From Triatoma infestans (lineage: Eukaryota > Arthropoda > Insecta > Hemiptera > Reduviidae), in NCBI GenBank assembly GCA_011037195.1, contig JAAEAF010000248.1, forward strand, positions 62,001 to 126,000: a DNA stretch of 64,000 nucleotides. Reading direction: 5' to 3'. Shown piece after piece: positions 44,867 to 57,929 of the stretch. The first letter of the stretch is position 1; the number at the start of each line of letters is the position of its first letter. The translations under genes were made by a program, and so were the position numbers. The notes under the pieces are model-generated. The model saw only the letters and a program-made list of their open reading frames with translations. It searched no databases and was not told the origin of the DNA.

Positions 44867-45062
44867 CTAAACTTTCCCTTGAAAACAAAAGTCTTATCTA
44901 CAACACTATTATAAAGCCCCTCTGGACATACGGATACGAGGTCTGGGGTTCGACCAAGCATTCCAACTTCTATCGCATTCAAGCTTTTCAATCCAAAACC
45001 CTCAGAAGAATTACCAATGCCCCGTTCTATGTTTCCAACCTAACCCTTCACACTGACCTTTG
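44867..45062 (+). pseudogene. Jockey-like LINE RT thumb fragment
   Basis: One uninterrupted frame reads SKLSLENKSLIYNTIIKPLW, then TYGYEVWGSTKHSNFYRIQ, AFQSKTLRRITNAPFYVSN and LTLHTDL before a stop. This is the thumb/C-terminal part of a jockey-clade RT (KPLWTYGI-LWG, Q-Q-SK-LR-I-NAPWYV). No fingers, palm or YADD box are in place upstream, and no 3' knuckle follows. The palindrome at 44790 marks the approximate left edge. Confidence 0.8.
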
Positions 45063-46734
45063 AAATTATAATTTATCAGAAATGGGAACAACTAGTGGCA
45101 AATCTCAAGCACAATGATTTCAACGCGCGACCTATGGGCCAAGTCATGCAGCCCCTACACACCTGTTGTACTGCTTTCTCCGTGAACCATTCACAATTAT
45201 TCTCTTTGCAGCAAGTGAATAGTATTTTTGTTTTTGTTTAACATTATATTTTTGCTACAAGACAATATGTTAGAAAAGCCTTGGATTTAGAGTTGAACTA
45301 CTAGAACTTCAAACTACCTACGGGAACAGGTGTTGTCAGGAATGAAGCACCAAGGATTATTAGTTATCAAAAATAGAGGCACAAGATGGACTCTGACTTC
45401 ACCAATTAAAGCATTATTAAAAAGATTATGGATTTGGTTTCATTAATTTTGCTAATCAACACTTGTTAGACACAATTGACGTTTCTGGAAGAGCAAGAAT
45501 TGCATAGATTCAACTAGGATTTTGACTTGATAATTATCTCAAATAAATCACCATGGAAGATTGATTGGTGGGCGGAAGACTGGGTCTTACGATTGGTATA
45601 AATATGAAAAACTTCATGTCTGAAAGAAATAGACCGGGTGTATCCGCTGCCATTATGGTGTCATATATGCAACTTACAGGAAGGGGTATTGTTTGAACTT
45701 GAATCTATGATTATATCAAAGAAGAACGCATTGGAGCTTGCGAGCTTGGGCAGGCAGCTGTGAAGGGTTCACTAAAACATAACCTACCTAAAAAACGCAT
45801 GTGCTTAAAAGGAACTCATTATTCATAATGGTAGGTAATTAAGCCTATCTTAATGGCCAAAGTTCTCATCTCTGCCAAGCCAAGAGGGAAGTGGAATAAT
45901 AATTATGAGACATAAGGAAATAACCACTACGATAATTTAAAACCACTAAAACTAAACTAAACTCTTTGGCGCAACAGCTGTAATTCTTGAGACATTCAAG
46001 AGGCAAAGTTTGCTAGAAGGTGATTTTTATTAGAAGGCGAGTGGCCCATCCTTCGCCGTTTAGTTTTGGTCTTTGCTTCTAATTCTAGTTTCGCTAGTAA
46101 TTGTACCTTCCTACTTGTTCTCACGATCTTGGATAAACACCATTTGAACTGTCACACAAATCCAAATCCATCCCTCTTGATTTTTACAACTTGGGCGAGT
46201 GCGCTGGCCACTAGACTATACCTTGAAGCATTTGAAGAAATCACTTTTATTAAACTTGGTCCGCTTGTGAGAACGACAAGCAACATTCACTTTGTGATAT
46301 GAGGCAGCTGACGAGTAAAGACCCAGGTGGTTTAAGTTGTGTAGGCGCAGATATATCAATGAATGTAGTACTACCAAACATATATCAATTATCATACAAC
46401 ATAATTAACATCAGCTCATCATTCATTTCTTGCCTAGTGATTAAACTCATACTCTCAATTGATTACATTGCTCTTTACATACAATATAGCTAATAGCTAT
46501 TAATCAATTAAACAATTAATTTGATACAAATTGTACAATAATAATACAAATAAACGATTTAGTTGGCATCTGATTAAATCGATATTTCTCAAAATATTTC
46601 AGCTGTTTACAACACAGACTTTGAACCATAGAAATAGTTTAAATAATTTCAATATGAAATAAAATCTTTAACAAAACTAGAATATTCCAATTTCAGAAGG
46701 AATGAAGCCAAAGACTTAAAACAAGATGATCCCA
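45063..46734. other. Unassigned stretch
   Basis: No gene, RNA or element end is recognised. The first about 150 bp may continue the jockey remnant in shifted frames. Confidence 0.35.
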
Positions 46735-46845
46735 TCCCACAAGAAATTTTCGATTAACCGGAATTATGAACTTAATAAAGTTTTGTATTCTTTAGTTTTT
46801 TAGATTTTCTCGAAATAGAGCTGCAACGATTTTCTTTAATCGATT
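46735..46845 (+). repeat. HINE module fragment
   Basis: Contains TTTTCGATTAACCGGAATTA and TTTTCTCGAAATAGAGCTGC followed by ACGATTTTCTTTAA, a single isolated module piece. Confidence 0.6.
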
Positions 46846-47052
46846 AAAAATAAAATTAAAATAAGTATGTGAACAAATTATATCATAAAAGAAGGTTCCT
46901 TTTAAAAAAAAAAATTCATAATTAAAATATTAGTTTTATAAAATAATTTTAAATTCAAGCATTTTTATTTTTTATTAGAAATTTAATATTTCGAAATCAG
47001 ATTCTTGTTTTGATCATCTTTCTCTTTTTTAATGTTTTCTCAGAAATAAAAA

Positions 47053-47736
47053 GAATCTGTGGTGAAACACACTCACACAACTTTCTCTTACTAAGTAATA
47101 CAATTTAATCCAAAATTTTTATTTTCTTTAAAATTGCCGTGTTACAATGATTAGGTTATAAACATGGTGTCAGGGAATTAATTGTATATCTAGCGGCCTT
47201 ATTTGGAGCGCTTTATATCAAAACTATAAAAGATGATGCAATTTAATTTTAAACTGACAGATCACCAATAAATACACAAATCAAATTTTCAAAAAAAAAA
47301 AAATCATATTAAAGTGATACGTTTCTATTTTCCCTCAGAATCACAAAAAATCAATTTTCCCGGGAAAATGTTTCAGAATATATAATAGGTATTTATACGT
47401 GTACATAGTATACGAAGCTTAAAGAAAATCATTGGAACCGTTTTCGAGAAAATCACGAAAAACTGAAAAATACTCAGTAAAGTCGCACTTCCGGTTGGTG
47501 AATTTTGCCAGAAAACATCGAGTCTGATGCGATGGCGCTACCTGTGAATGTATATATTCATTTATTTATTTATTTATTTTTTTTCTTTTGAGATATTTTG
47601 TTAAGACGCACCCATTCTTAAACCATTCGCTAAAAAAAAAAAAAATCGTATTCTGGGGACCTTAAAGCATGTATTTCCGGTGAAAATTCAGTTTCGCAAA
47701 ATCTGCCACGATCGCAACAGTCCTTTTAGGGGGCGG
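47053..47736 (-). repeat. HINE family copy, subfamily with GCGGCC segment
   Basis: The tail TCTGTGGTGAAACACACTCA and ACTTTCTCTTACT lie at the left; modules follow in minus orientation and end in a head remnant (GCCACGATCGCAACAGTCC). Positions 47163-47215 match the interrupted copy at 2217-2795 without the LINE, so this is a natural empty-site reference. Confidence 0.8.
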
Positions 47737-48814
47737 GGTAATTTGTAATAAATTTACATATATTTACTATAACGCACAGTTAACTGAGTCCTCAGAGAAT
47801 CAACAAAGCAGTAACAGGATGTAGTCTAACTTGGAACTAGGAACGGATTAATTGTGGCTGTGGTATAATTCTGTACGCACTATTGTTTGTCCATAAAATT
47901 TTACATAAATATTTGTGTATGTTTAATTTATTTATAACTTATTACAGAATTATTTTAGGATTTTATAGAATTACAAAAATATATTTAGGAGATATGAATA
48001 AACAAAACTTGAAAGGGAAAGATAGTCGGCCTGCCAGGGTTTAGGTTTAACATGGTTGCTATACCTATTAAGAAGTATAAATCAGGCAAACAAACAATGT
48101 AAAAAAATTAAAAAATAATTTAAAAAAGAAGAACAGGCAAAATACAAGATAAATAAATCTACTTAACCAGAGGATTAATATCAAAGCAAGGCTTAGCCAT
48201 TATATTAGCTTCTGGGCTTTCGCCATTGTATATTCCTTTCTATTATAAGCTGTATTTTTATATTAATATCTAGCAGAAACTTGTATATAACAATATTTAG
48301 TTTCAAGTTCATTAAAATCCATAAAATAATCAGTATGTGATGGATGTCATCTCACGAATCATGAATATAAGAGAATGGGATGGAGTTACACGATCTTCCA
48401 TACACGGCCTTTTAATCAAACAAAATATTTCAAAACAACCTGCCTACAATAATTAATACTAAAAACATATTCACAATCATGAAAGTGGAAGTAATGGCTC
48501 CCAAAATTGGACCAGTGCAAAAAAAAGCCTTCTCACTTTATACTGATCACATTACTGCTTTCCTAATATTCAAAAATCATATAAATCATTTACGCCTAGT
48601 TTTTTTTAAAAATTTTATTACAACCATACCTATTCACGATATTTCTCATTCATTCAATATACATAACTATAATCACAATAAATTGAAAAATAATGAATAA
48701 CTTCATAAATAATCTTAAAAAATATAAATGTTTATTAAATGTTAATTTGTCTTTAATTTTATATCAAATCTAAATTGGAGAATCTAAATTTAATAATAAA
48801 ATGACTTTTTTGAG
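47737..48814. other. Unassigned AT-rich spacer
   Basis: No gene or element end is recognised. Confidence 0.35.
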
Positions 48815-49573
48815 TCAAGTATAACCTCCCCTCCACCCCTCCCCCTGTAAACTTCCCATTAAATGAATTTACTCGGAAAAAAGAAGTTACAATCAAAAGT
48901 TATAGATCTCTGTATTGTATTCATAGAAGATTCTCAGTTAGTATAACAAATTTAATGAACTTCATAGGGTATTTTTATGGAGTACAACGTAGAAAACGGA
49001 AATAAATTTGGTATAAAATGCACTTCCGGTCAACTGATTCCCTTCAAACTTGATTATTTTGTCAACACATTTAATTCTAATTAATATTATTTAGATTATA
49101 GAATTGTATAAAAAAACTAAAATAACACTTTAGAGGAAAATATTCTTCCCCCCAAAACACGTTTAAAATGAATTTTCCCAGAGAAATATTTCAAATAGAA
49201 CTTGAATATTTGTAATTGATGTGATAAATTAATGAAAATTGTTGGAGCCATTTTCAGAAAAAAAAAAAAAAAAAAGAAATCGCAAAAAAAGTGAAAAATC
49301 CATTTAGTTATGTTTTCCATTTATGTTACTTCCGATTAAGAAATTTTGAGCGTATATAACATACTGCCGGATACCTTGGCGATACCTAAACGGAATATCA
49401 AGTTTGAAGTTGCTGCGATTTTTTCGTTTTTGAGCTTTGCTGTTCACACACACACACACACACATAGACTATTTTTTGTGAGAATCTCAAAAAACGTTTA
49501 TTTTCACTGAAAATTCGATACAGAAAGTTTGAAACGATTACAATACTCCCATTTACTAGAAGTAAGATGAAGT
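48815..49573 (-). repeat. HINE family copy lacking the tail
   Basis: Modules and head run in minus orientation, ending in CGATTACAATACTCCCATTT and ACTAGAAGTAAGATGAAGT. The (CA)n at about 49446-49462 is the inverse of the head TG run. The tail hairpin and subterminal repeat are absent on the left. Confidence 0.85.
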
Positions 49574-49711
49574 AAAAATATGCACATCACATATCAAAAA
49601 ACATTCGTAATCACAGAATAGCACACTAAATGTGATTACTTTCCTCATACCCCATTTAGAATTAAACATATAATCAAACTGCAACTAAATATCCAAATGC
49701 ATTAGTGAATA

Positions 49712-49834
49712 GTGTTTAGGAGTGAGGAAATGGAGAAGGAGTGTCCAGGATAGATCGGAATGGCAGGAAATTGTAAAGGAGGCCAAGGCCCCGTGCAACG
49801 GCTGAAGTGCCAGGAAAGAAGAAGAAGAAGAATT
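49712..49834 (+). mobile_element. RTE-type LINE 3' end, 123 bp
   Basis: Very short 5'-truncated insertion. It reads SVQDRSEWQEIVKEAKAPCN, the typical last residues of RTE-like proteins (R-x-x-W-x-x-IV-x-EA), and ends in (AAG)n. TTAGTGAATA at 49702-49711 and 49835-49844 is an exact 10-bp target duplication, so both borders are certain. Confidence 0.85.
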
Positions 49835-49844
49835 TTAGTGAATA

Positions 49845-50625
49845 TCATCAAAAACTTACCAAAAGAAAATTAAATATTAAAATCCATTTTACGGTTAATA
49901 AAACAATAAAATTATAAGACGCAATAAAAAAAAAAAAAAAATGTTAAAACTCGAGCTAAAATAATTATATATATAAATATATAAAATGCTAATTAGCAAT
50001 TCCTTAACAGTTCGTTCATAATTATTTTTCTGTAATTCCAAGCAACAGATACATATCTACTTAGAGCGAGAGTAATCTAGAAAGTTCAGTAATTAAGGAA
50101 GAAATCAAATGAGAGAAATCTTTCCATGAACACAACAGTTGGTTGTAAGATGAGGAGTTACTGGCGGAAAAAATGAAACGTGCCTTCATTTACCCAGTAA
50201 TTACGAAGGGACAATTCTTCCTTAATGTGAAAGTTCTAGAGATTTGGTTTTAGAGCTTCATCAAATTCCTCTTAGCTTCAATATTAGCCCGATTTAGACT
50301 AACCAAATCTATGACTCTAACTTCATAATTAAATAGCTTATAATTGTTATATCGACGAAAAGGCTGCAATTTTTCAGGCTGCTTCATTCTGCAGTCATTT
50401 TGAGACAGGCAACCACAGCCATGTGCACTAAGTCTGCTTGTTCATTGTACATTATTATACATGTTAAAACATTAGCGTCAATGCCGACTATACGGCAATT
50501 TTATCATCACACACTGGTGCACCAAACAAAACAAATAACAGCTCGGCCTTATCATAATCAATGCAAAACAAATTTATATACGTCTTTCATAGTAAGATGA
50601 AATAAAGCGTAATAGTAAACTAACT
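49845..50625. other. Unassigned AT-rich spacer
   Basis: No feature is recognised apart from an A run near 49926. Confidence 0.35.
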
Positions 50626-50629
50626 AGGT

Positions 50630-50750
50630 CTGATCTTGAACCGCAGATATTTAATCTGTGAAGAATCGAGAAGAATGGAGGAAGCTGATGGAAGAGGCAC
50701 AAGTTTTATAGTTGAGATGTCCCAGAGAGTGCAGGGGGTTGAAAGAGAGA
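50630..50750 (+). mobile_element. Possible second RTE-type LINE 3' end
   Basis: VKNREEWRKLMEEAQVL followed by a stop (about 50660-50715) matches the RTE C-terminal pattern (R-x-x-W-RKL-x-x-EA). No clear target duplication or simple-repeat tail is visible, so the limits are approximate. Confidence 0.5.
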
Positions 50751-51627
50751 AGACACAGAAAGAGTAATAATCTATAAATCGCACAAAAAAAAGTTATAAG
50801 AATAGAAAGTTATAAGTGAACAACATAAAAATACCTCTTCTTTCGTTCGTTGTAAGAAATTAAACATCACACAAATTGAATAATCCGTTTTTAAGGGAAA
50901 GAGGGCATTAAAATTTAAAAACATCGAGCGAGCTTTTTGATGGATACGTTACTTACAAAGTATATTACGATCGAGTTGCTTGAAAGCTCATTCAATATCA
51001 TCATCTATTTATCATATAAAAATGATCTTTTCCATGTTCAATAACATGTTTATGGCACTAGTATTGCAATTTCTTGTATATAAGGTTTCACCAGGATAAC
51101 AATGTTATCTGCTCTACTCAACACAACAACTCGAGAAGATGATCGTTTTATCATATATATCTATATGGATGGATGGATGGATGGGGTGTACATTTATATA
51201 TGTGCTGTGTACATATATAATATATATTTCTCTTTAAAATTGTCCTCCATTTAATTACAAATTATTAATTTTTGGTTTAAATAAGAAAGAGCAAACCCCC
51301 ACTTAAATATATTATTAAATAAAGGAACGCATTCTTTATGAAACTTGATGTATTATGATTCTTACAAATCTTTTTGTGCCTTGTATAACAATCTGACGAT
51401 TTAAATCTCTCTCCACTGGAAAAGATGGTCAAATTTGGCCATTTTCTCTATAATTCATAATCAACTTTTCGCTGCTGTATAAGAATGTAAATCTTGGCAT
51501 CTTGATTATTAGCTAGCAGGAAAGGCTCTACAATGTTCAAAAGTCAATATTGGGTACTAAATAGCATAAATGAACAAAATAGCATTACCACAAAACGTTG
51601 GAAGCTGGACATTTTGAGTAGCTTTTT
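50751..51627. other. Unassigned spacer with (ATGG)n
   Basis: An (ATGG)n microsatellite lies at about 51166-51185. Nothing else is recognised. Confidence 0.35.
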
Positions 51628-52588
51628 ACTTTCTCTTACTACTAGTAACAGGAAGTATTGTAATCGTGTCAAATTTTCGAGACTAAGTTTTCACCGAAAA
51701 TACACGTTGAAATCCAAAAAAGTGGTTTTTGGAAAATGGTCTGTGTGTATGTGAACAGCATAGCTCAAAAACAAAAAACCGTAGAAACTTCAAACTTGTC
51801 ATTCCGTTTGAGTATCAGTATAAGATCTGACAGTATATCATCTGTCAAAATTCCTCAACCGGAAGTACCACTTTACTGAATGTTTTTTTCACATTCTTGC
51901 TTTTTCTCAAAAATGGCCAGGAGGATTTTCTTCAAACTTAGTATATCAACTACTCTTACAAAGATCTAGAATTTTTATTTAAAACGTTTCTTTGGGACAA
52001 TTCTTTAAGGGCAATTTTGGGAAAGGGTGGGGTTAGAATTTTCTCTGAAGTGCTATTTCAGTTTACATACAATTCTGCTATCTAAATAATATTAATTAAA
52101 GAATTAAATGTGTTGTTGAAATTCCAAATTTGACGAAAATGACCGGAAGTGTGTTTTTACTGAAATGTATTTTTCAGTTTAATGTTAATTTCTCTAAAAC
52201 GATTCCAAGGATTTTCTTTAAACTAGGATTGCGAACTACACATGTAAAAAGCTACATCTTTTTTTTTTTTGAAACTTTTCTCCTGATAAAGTCATTTAAG
52301 GAGGGGGCTGTTGGTGGAAGGGCGGGGTTATGTTTCTCTCTAAAGTCGTTGGTTACACAATTCTACCATCTAAGCAGAATTAATTAGAAATAAATAGATT
52401 GCCGATATTCCGAGTTTCAAGAAAATTAGTTAACCGGAAGTGCGTTTTTACTGAACAGTTTTTTTTTTTCCATTTTCGACGAACTCCGACGAATTTCATT
52501 AAATTTGGTATACTAACAATAAAATTTGTCAATTACAATTTTGTAAACTACAGTCAGAGAAAGCTGTGTGAATGTTTCACACCAGATT
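51628..52588 (+). repeat. HINE family copy, complete
   Basis: The head is ACTTTCTCTTACTACTAGTA; modules start near 51857, 52137 and 52430; the tail is CAGTCAGAGAAAGCTGTGTG with TTTCACACCAGAT. The flanks, AGCTTTT at the left and TTTGGTTCCC at the right, allow insertion within a short T run and give the simplest pre-insertion site in the window. Confidence 0.9.
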
Positions 52589-53866
52589 TTGGTTCCCGAA
52601 CTTTATAAATAAAAATATCAATACTAAACCCAAACAATAGATGCAGAATGAAACCATATACTCGTAAGCTTGGCTTTTGAATTAATGACCAATTTCGAAG
52701 GATGCTTTCCGAAGTATTATGCTCAGATATTTTGATTCTAAAAAAGTCATGCAAATGACGCTGCGAGAAATAGTGTTGTGGCAGTAAAAAGAGAAAATGA
52801 TTATTTTAAAGAAGATTCAAGAATATTTTTCATTTTAATTATTCTCTTATGCCACCATTATTTTAAATATGTGTGTGTAATTTTTTTTGCTTTTTTTTTT
52901 ATTTGCATTTTATCAACATTATATAGTTTCGCCGCGTTATTTCTCATCGGTTCAATTAATCACTTATCCCTGTATCCTGTAATATAATTTAAATGCATTC
53001 TTTTTGTAGTTTAAGAAGGAAATGGAAAAATAGAAATAATTTTGGAAAATATGTTAGTGATTTTAATTTAAAGTGTAATTTAGTGCAGTGAAATGAACTT
53101 AGAATCTATTAGGGACTATTAATCTGAGTTCAATGATATCCCTAGACAAAGGACCCAGGTACAAGAACATCGTTACAAGAATGGTCGGAGAACATGGCCA
53201 CTATTGTCTTGTAATCCCCTCTAGAAATCAAATATAAAGGGCAAGGTTTTAACTACCAAGAGGAGCATTATTTCATCAGTCTAATTTCGGCATTCATCGC
53301 ATTCAGAACGCCCTCTCTTATTTTAAATTCAGTGTGCCAATATGTGTTACGTGATTATTTGAGTTTAAATCAATCAAGTGCAAGAGTTTCTATATATTTA
53401 TAAGTTATTTCATTTATTACAATTAACTTGTAATTGTTATTCAGATTATTTAATAATTCAAATAGGGTCAAAGTATTTATTGTAAGCAATGGCTGTTTCT
53501 TCATTAAATCTTAAACATCTCCCTCTCTTTAAAACATACACATAATTAAGCCCTATCACTAACGCTCGTGCTATACACTACAAACATAGCTACAGATCTA
53601 CCTAAAAACATTACATTTTGCATAAAGAAACGCCACATTTCCTGACCTGGTGTTTTCCTTTGTTCAAGCTACCTCGGTTCGGACAACGCTGGAAAAAGAG
53701 AAATGTATACTGATTGTAGTAATTACTTATGTTATTATTCCCTTATTGTTATATAAGCTGTTATGTAATTACCTTTTCGACTAAAATCATTAATCTATGT
53801 GAATGACAATTTAAATAAATTATTTAAATAATCTTGCTAGTTAGCCAATTAGCAAATTTTACTATC
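52589..53866. other. Unassigned AT-rich stretch
   Basis: No gene or element end is recognised. The frame 52778-52987 encodes a hydrophobic, low-complexity peptide from T-rich DNA and is not considered a gene. Confidence 0.35.
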
Positions 53867-53880
53867 ATTAAATGTAGAGG

Positions 53881-53925
53881 GCGCCAATTACCATAGATGT
53901 GGCCGTGCCTTAAATTAAAAAAAAA
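53881..53925 (+). mobile_element. SINE 3' end, 45-bp insertion
   Basis: The last about 35 bases of the tRNA-derived SINE (AGATGTGGCCGTGCCTTAAA) plus its A tail. It is bracketed by ATTAAATGTAGAGG (53867-53880) and ATTAAATATAGAGG (53926-53939), a 14-bp target duplication with one mismatch. It is an extreme 5' truncation and is therefore easy to miss. Confidence 0.85.
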
Positions 53926-54109
53926 ATTAAATATAGAGGTATTGGTGGATAAATAACTAACCTAGGCAAATAGTAAAAGTATGATTGCTTGTGATTACAG
54001 TGCAGTACGCCAATAACAAACTAACCAAATAACATTTATAAATTTAACGCCACAAATTTCGCAGAATAACCTAAAACAATTTTTTATTTCCGAAAAAATA
54101 TTACAAAAA

Positions 54110-55090
54110 ATCTGGTGTGAAACAGACACAACTTTCTCTTACTCCAGTTCGCAAAATTATAATTGACAAATTTTATAGTTAGTGTACCAAATTAATTCAA
54201 ATACGACGAAAACTGAAAAAAACCGTTCAGTAAAAGCCCACTTCCGGTTAACTAATTTTCTTGAAACTTGGAATTTTGGCCATCCATTTATTTCTAATTA
54301 ATTCTGTTTAGATGATAGAATTGTATAATCAACTATGATAGCACTTGAGAGAAAAACATAACCAATGTGCCATTAAATGAATTTTCTTAGAGAAATGTTT
54401 AAAATAAAAGTTGTAGATCTTTGTATGTTTAGCTTATATAATACGTTTCAAGAAAATCGTCCAGGCCATTTTTGAGCAAATCGCGAAAAAGTGGAAAAAT
54501 CATTTAGTAAAGTGGTAAAGTAAACGCACTTCCGGTCATCCTATTTTTTTCAAACTTGGAATTTCAATAACATATTTAATTCTAATTAACATTATTTAGA
54601 TGATAGAATTGTTTAATAAACTGAAACTGAACACTTTAAATGAAAACCTAACTCCACCCCTCCCCCATAACTGCCCTTAAATGAATTTTCCCAGAGAAAT
54701 GTTTCAAATAGAAGTTGTAGCTCTTTGTATGTGTAGTTGATATACCAAGTTTAAAGAAAATTGTGGAAGCCATTTTTGAGAAAATCGCAAAAAAGTAAAA
54801 AAAACAAACAGGTAAAGTGGTACTTCCGGTTGAGGAATTTTGACAGATGACCCACTGTCAGATGCCATGGTGATACGTAAACGGAATATCAAGTTTCAAC
54901 TTTCTACGGTTTTTCGTTTTTGACCTGTTCACATACGCACACAGACAGTCACACACACACACACAGACCATTTGCTAAAAACCATTTTTTTGGACCCAGA
55001 GGACCTCAAAATGGATATTTCCGGTAAAACTCGATATCGCAAAATTTCGCACGATTACAATACTTCCTCTTACTAGGAGTAAGAGAAAGT
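54110..55090 (-). repeat. HINE family copy, complete, minus strand
   Basis: The tail hairpin ATCTGGTGTGAAACAGACAC is followed by ACTTTCTCTTACTCC on the left. Modules run in reverse (CCGGTTAACTAATTTTCTTG, CCGGTCATCC, CCGGTTGAGG), then (CA)n near 54951 and the head CTTCCTCTTACTAGGAGTAA with GAGAAAGT at 55083-55090. Both ends are intact, making it the best minus-strand reference. Confidence 0.9.
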
Positions 55091-55099
55091 AATAAAAAA

Positions 55100-55748
55100 A
55101 AAAATGTAAGGTTTACATCTACTTACAAGTTTAAAAGAAATCGATATAATAGTTTTTTGAGAAAATGCCTCCCTCTCAAAAATAAAACTTATTCTGAAAA
55201 GTCGCACTTCCGTTAATCGTTTTTTCTTCAAATTTGAAATTCTGATAATGTTTCTAATATGGGGATAAGTAGTAGGGCCCATATATTACATTGAAGTGCC
55301 TACTTTACAGGAAATAATACAGTTTTTCCAGAACTTTTACAAAAATAAATGTTTCCGTGTAAGGTGTCCAAAAATTCAATTGGTAAGTAATTTTGTGTTG
55401 TACATAGTATACGAAGTTTAAAGAAAATCGTTGGAGCCGTTTTTGAGAAAGTAGGGAAAACTGAAGAAAAAAAATCATTTAGTAAAGTAACACTTTTTGT
55501 CGATGGATTTTGCTCGAAACCCTCGCGTCACATGCGGTAGTAGTAAACTAAAGGGAATACAAATTTTGGCATTCCTGCGTTTTTTCGTCTTTGTGAGATT
55601 TGTTAATTTTGACCTTCCGCTGAAAATAAGCTTCTTTTTTTTTCATATTCAGGGGACCTCAAAACATGTATTTCCGGTAAAAACTCAATTTCAAAAAATT
55701 TGACGCAATCGCAACACTTCCTCTTGCTGAGAGAGTATGAAAAAGTAG
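55100..55748 (-). repeat. HINE family copy, diverged
   Basis: It follows the previous copy directly in the same orientation. It keeps module landmarks (AAAGAAAATCGTTGGAGCCG, TTTTTGAGAAAGT) and a head end (GCAACACTTCCTCTTGCTGA). The tail is missing, so it is either an older copy or an unequal-exchange partner. Confidence 0.75.
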
Positions 55749-56131
55749 AAATGGTAGAACTGGCAAAAAAAAAAAAAATCAGTACATATTCAACAATTAC
55801 GTATATACTGATCCTAATTAATGAATACTCACTACAAGCTAGCTATATATCAATTTGATCTAAATGAACACTTTACTGGCTGTTGCCCAAATATACCAGA
55901 AGTTATCGTTAGAAAACAGCTATAATGTTAGTGAGAGTTTATTTGCTGTTGTGGACGTGATTGTGGCCGCTCACTTAGAGTTCTCTGGCCGGCAGACTTT
56001 CCTCTCCGATGTTTATTTCCATTTCTAAATCACGCTGTCACAAGTAATACCAGAGAATAATTATTCCCCAAACTTGATACGTCAAATAATTTCTCCATAA
56101 ATAAATTAAATAAATAAATAAATAAAGAATC
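55749..56131. other. Unassigned spacer
   Basis: An (AAAT)n tract lies near 56098-56124. No other feature is recognised. Confidence 0.35.
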
Positions 56132-56195
56132 CTGGTGTAAAAGCTTCACATAACTTTCTCTCATTACCATAATTACAATAAGTGACCAATACTTT
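56132..56195 (-). repeat. HINE tail fragment
   Basis: CTGGTGTAAAAGCTTCACAT and AACTTTCTCTCATTACCATA correspond to the tail hairpin and subterminal repeat with several changes. No modules are attached. Confidence 0.6.
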
Positions 56196-56479
56196 TTTTC
56201 ACATTTGTTGTGTGGCTGCGACTACAAAGATTTATTCCGGATAACCTATTTTATTTTGCGGTGATCGACTAGTTTCAGGCGTTTGCCCATCATCATGATG
56301 TCTTGATAAAAAAAAAAAGTGCGATAACACAGACTTGCATAAAGGAAAATCCGTTTACACATTGTTTTGAGATTTTTTTTCTTTTGTTTTTATGAATAAC
56401 TAAGTTTAAAATAAAGGGGGTTTTCTCCCATATAAATATTAGGCTACATGTTGCTTCCATTTTTAAAAAACATTAATTT
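56196..56479. other. Unassigned spacer
   Basis: No motif is recognised. Confidence 0.3.
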
Positions 56480-56939
56480 CTCGAAAATCCTAATAATAGT
56501 ATGTATTTCGCGGTCGTGTAAAATTTCTTAAATTGACTTTTCAGAAACCGGAAATAAATGTTTTTTGAACCCCTAAGTACGCTAAAATTGTTTTTAGCGT
56601 ATATTCTCTATGTGTGTGTGTGTGTGTGTATTTGTGAACAAAAAAATATTTCAAAAATGATAAATCGCAAGAACCTCAAACTTGGTATTATCGTTTAGGA
56701 GTTACTACCTACGCATGTGACACGAAGGATTCGAGCAAAATCCATTAACCAGAAGGGCGTTTTTTTTTTGTTTTTTTTTTAGTTTTTCTCGAAATTTTTT
56801 CCAGTTCTTCGCTATTTTCTCGAAAACAACTCAAACGATTTTCTTTAAACTTCGTTTTTCCAGGAAATTTTTTTGTTGTTGGAAAGTTCTGCTTTCCTCT
56901 CTAAAATAACACTTCAGCATTACCACCTATATCCTCGGT

Positions 56940-57790
56940 GAACAACTCTCTCCATAAAAGAGGAGTACGAGCAGCGTTATGCGACTGGATGGAGTCTGGT
57001 CCAAGAAATCGAATCAACATTTCTACAAAAGGCCAGATCACCCTCAGGGTGAAAGTAGGGAGGGGTGCCCACGGGAGGGGTTTTGTCCCCTCTGATGTGG
57101 ACACTGGTCGTTGATGACCTATCTGCGAAGAGCTATGATTGCTTAGGCTACGCAGATGATTTGGCGATTGTAGTAAGAGGCAAACATTTAGTACGATCGC
57201 AGAGCGGGTGCAAGCAGCTCTTAATTTGATCAGGAACTGGTTGCAGGGAGGAGGACTTGTCCATAAACCCCTATAAAACCGTAATAGTTCCTTTCACGTT
57301 ACGTCACAAGCTGGAAGGCCTTAGACCACCATTACTTGGGCACACTCCGATTCCATTTGCGCTGGAGGCTAAGTATCTTGGAGTTTCTTTCGACCGCACA
57401 CTCATTTGGAATCAACATATTGACAAAATTTCACACAAGGCCAATGCGTCATTCAGTAGGTGCAGACGGCTTTGTGAGAAAAACTGGGGCCTGCGCCCAA
57501 GTTTGACACCCTGGATCTCTATTAGGATCATCAGAACCATGGTTACATATGGGTCGGTGGCTTGTGGACCAAGACGCTGCACAGAAGAGGGCGGTGGAAA
57601 GACTAGGTGGGATCTAAAGGCAAGACTGCCTGGGTTCCACGGGGGGGGCTGCACCCCGATTGCGGTGTTGGAAGTCCTCCTTAATTTGCCACCACTACAT
57701 ATCCTCGTTCAAGGCGAAGCCAGAATGGGAATTCATAGGCTCTTGCAGGGGCCGCCCCATCACCTAGACATGATCGTAGTAATCAGAGGT
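56940..57790 (+). pseudogene. LINE RT palm and thumb, frameshifted
   Basis: A GVRAALCDWMESG segment opens the fragment. The PQG-type box is replaced by GRGAHGRGF; in the next frame PLLWTLVVDDLSAKSYDCLG and YADDLAIVVRG (catalytic YADD) follow. Frame 57257-57793 contains LSINPYKTVIVPFT, the FALEAKYLGVSFDRTLIWNQ thumb segment, and CEKNWGLRPSLTPWIS. Past about 57570 the reading shifts and returns at AVLEVLLNLPPLHILVQGEA. The YADD is intact, but there are at least three frame breaks. Confidence 0.85.
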
Positions 57791-57929
57791 TGATTGAGGC
57801 TGACCATCTTCTTGGAATGCCAACCGGCTGGCTGGTTCCTAGGTATCACTTCGAAAGGAACTTCCAAATTGTCACACCGCGCAGAGGCGAGCGGGACTGT
57901 GACCACCCTCTCGGTAACTCGGTCTGGTA

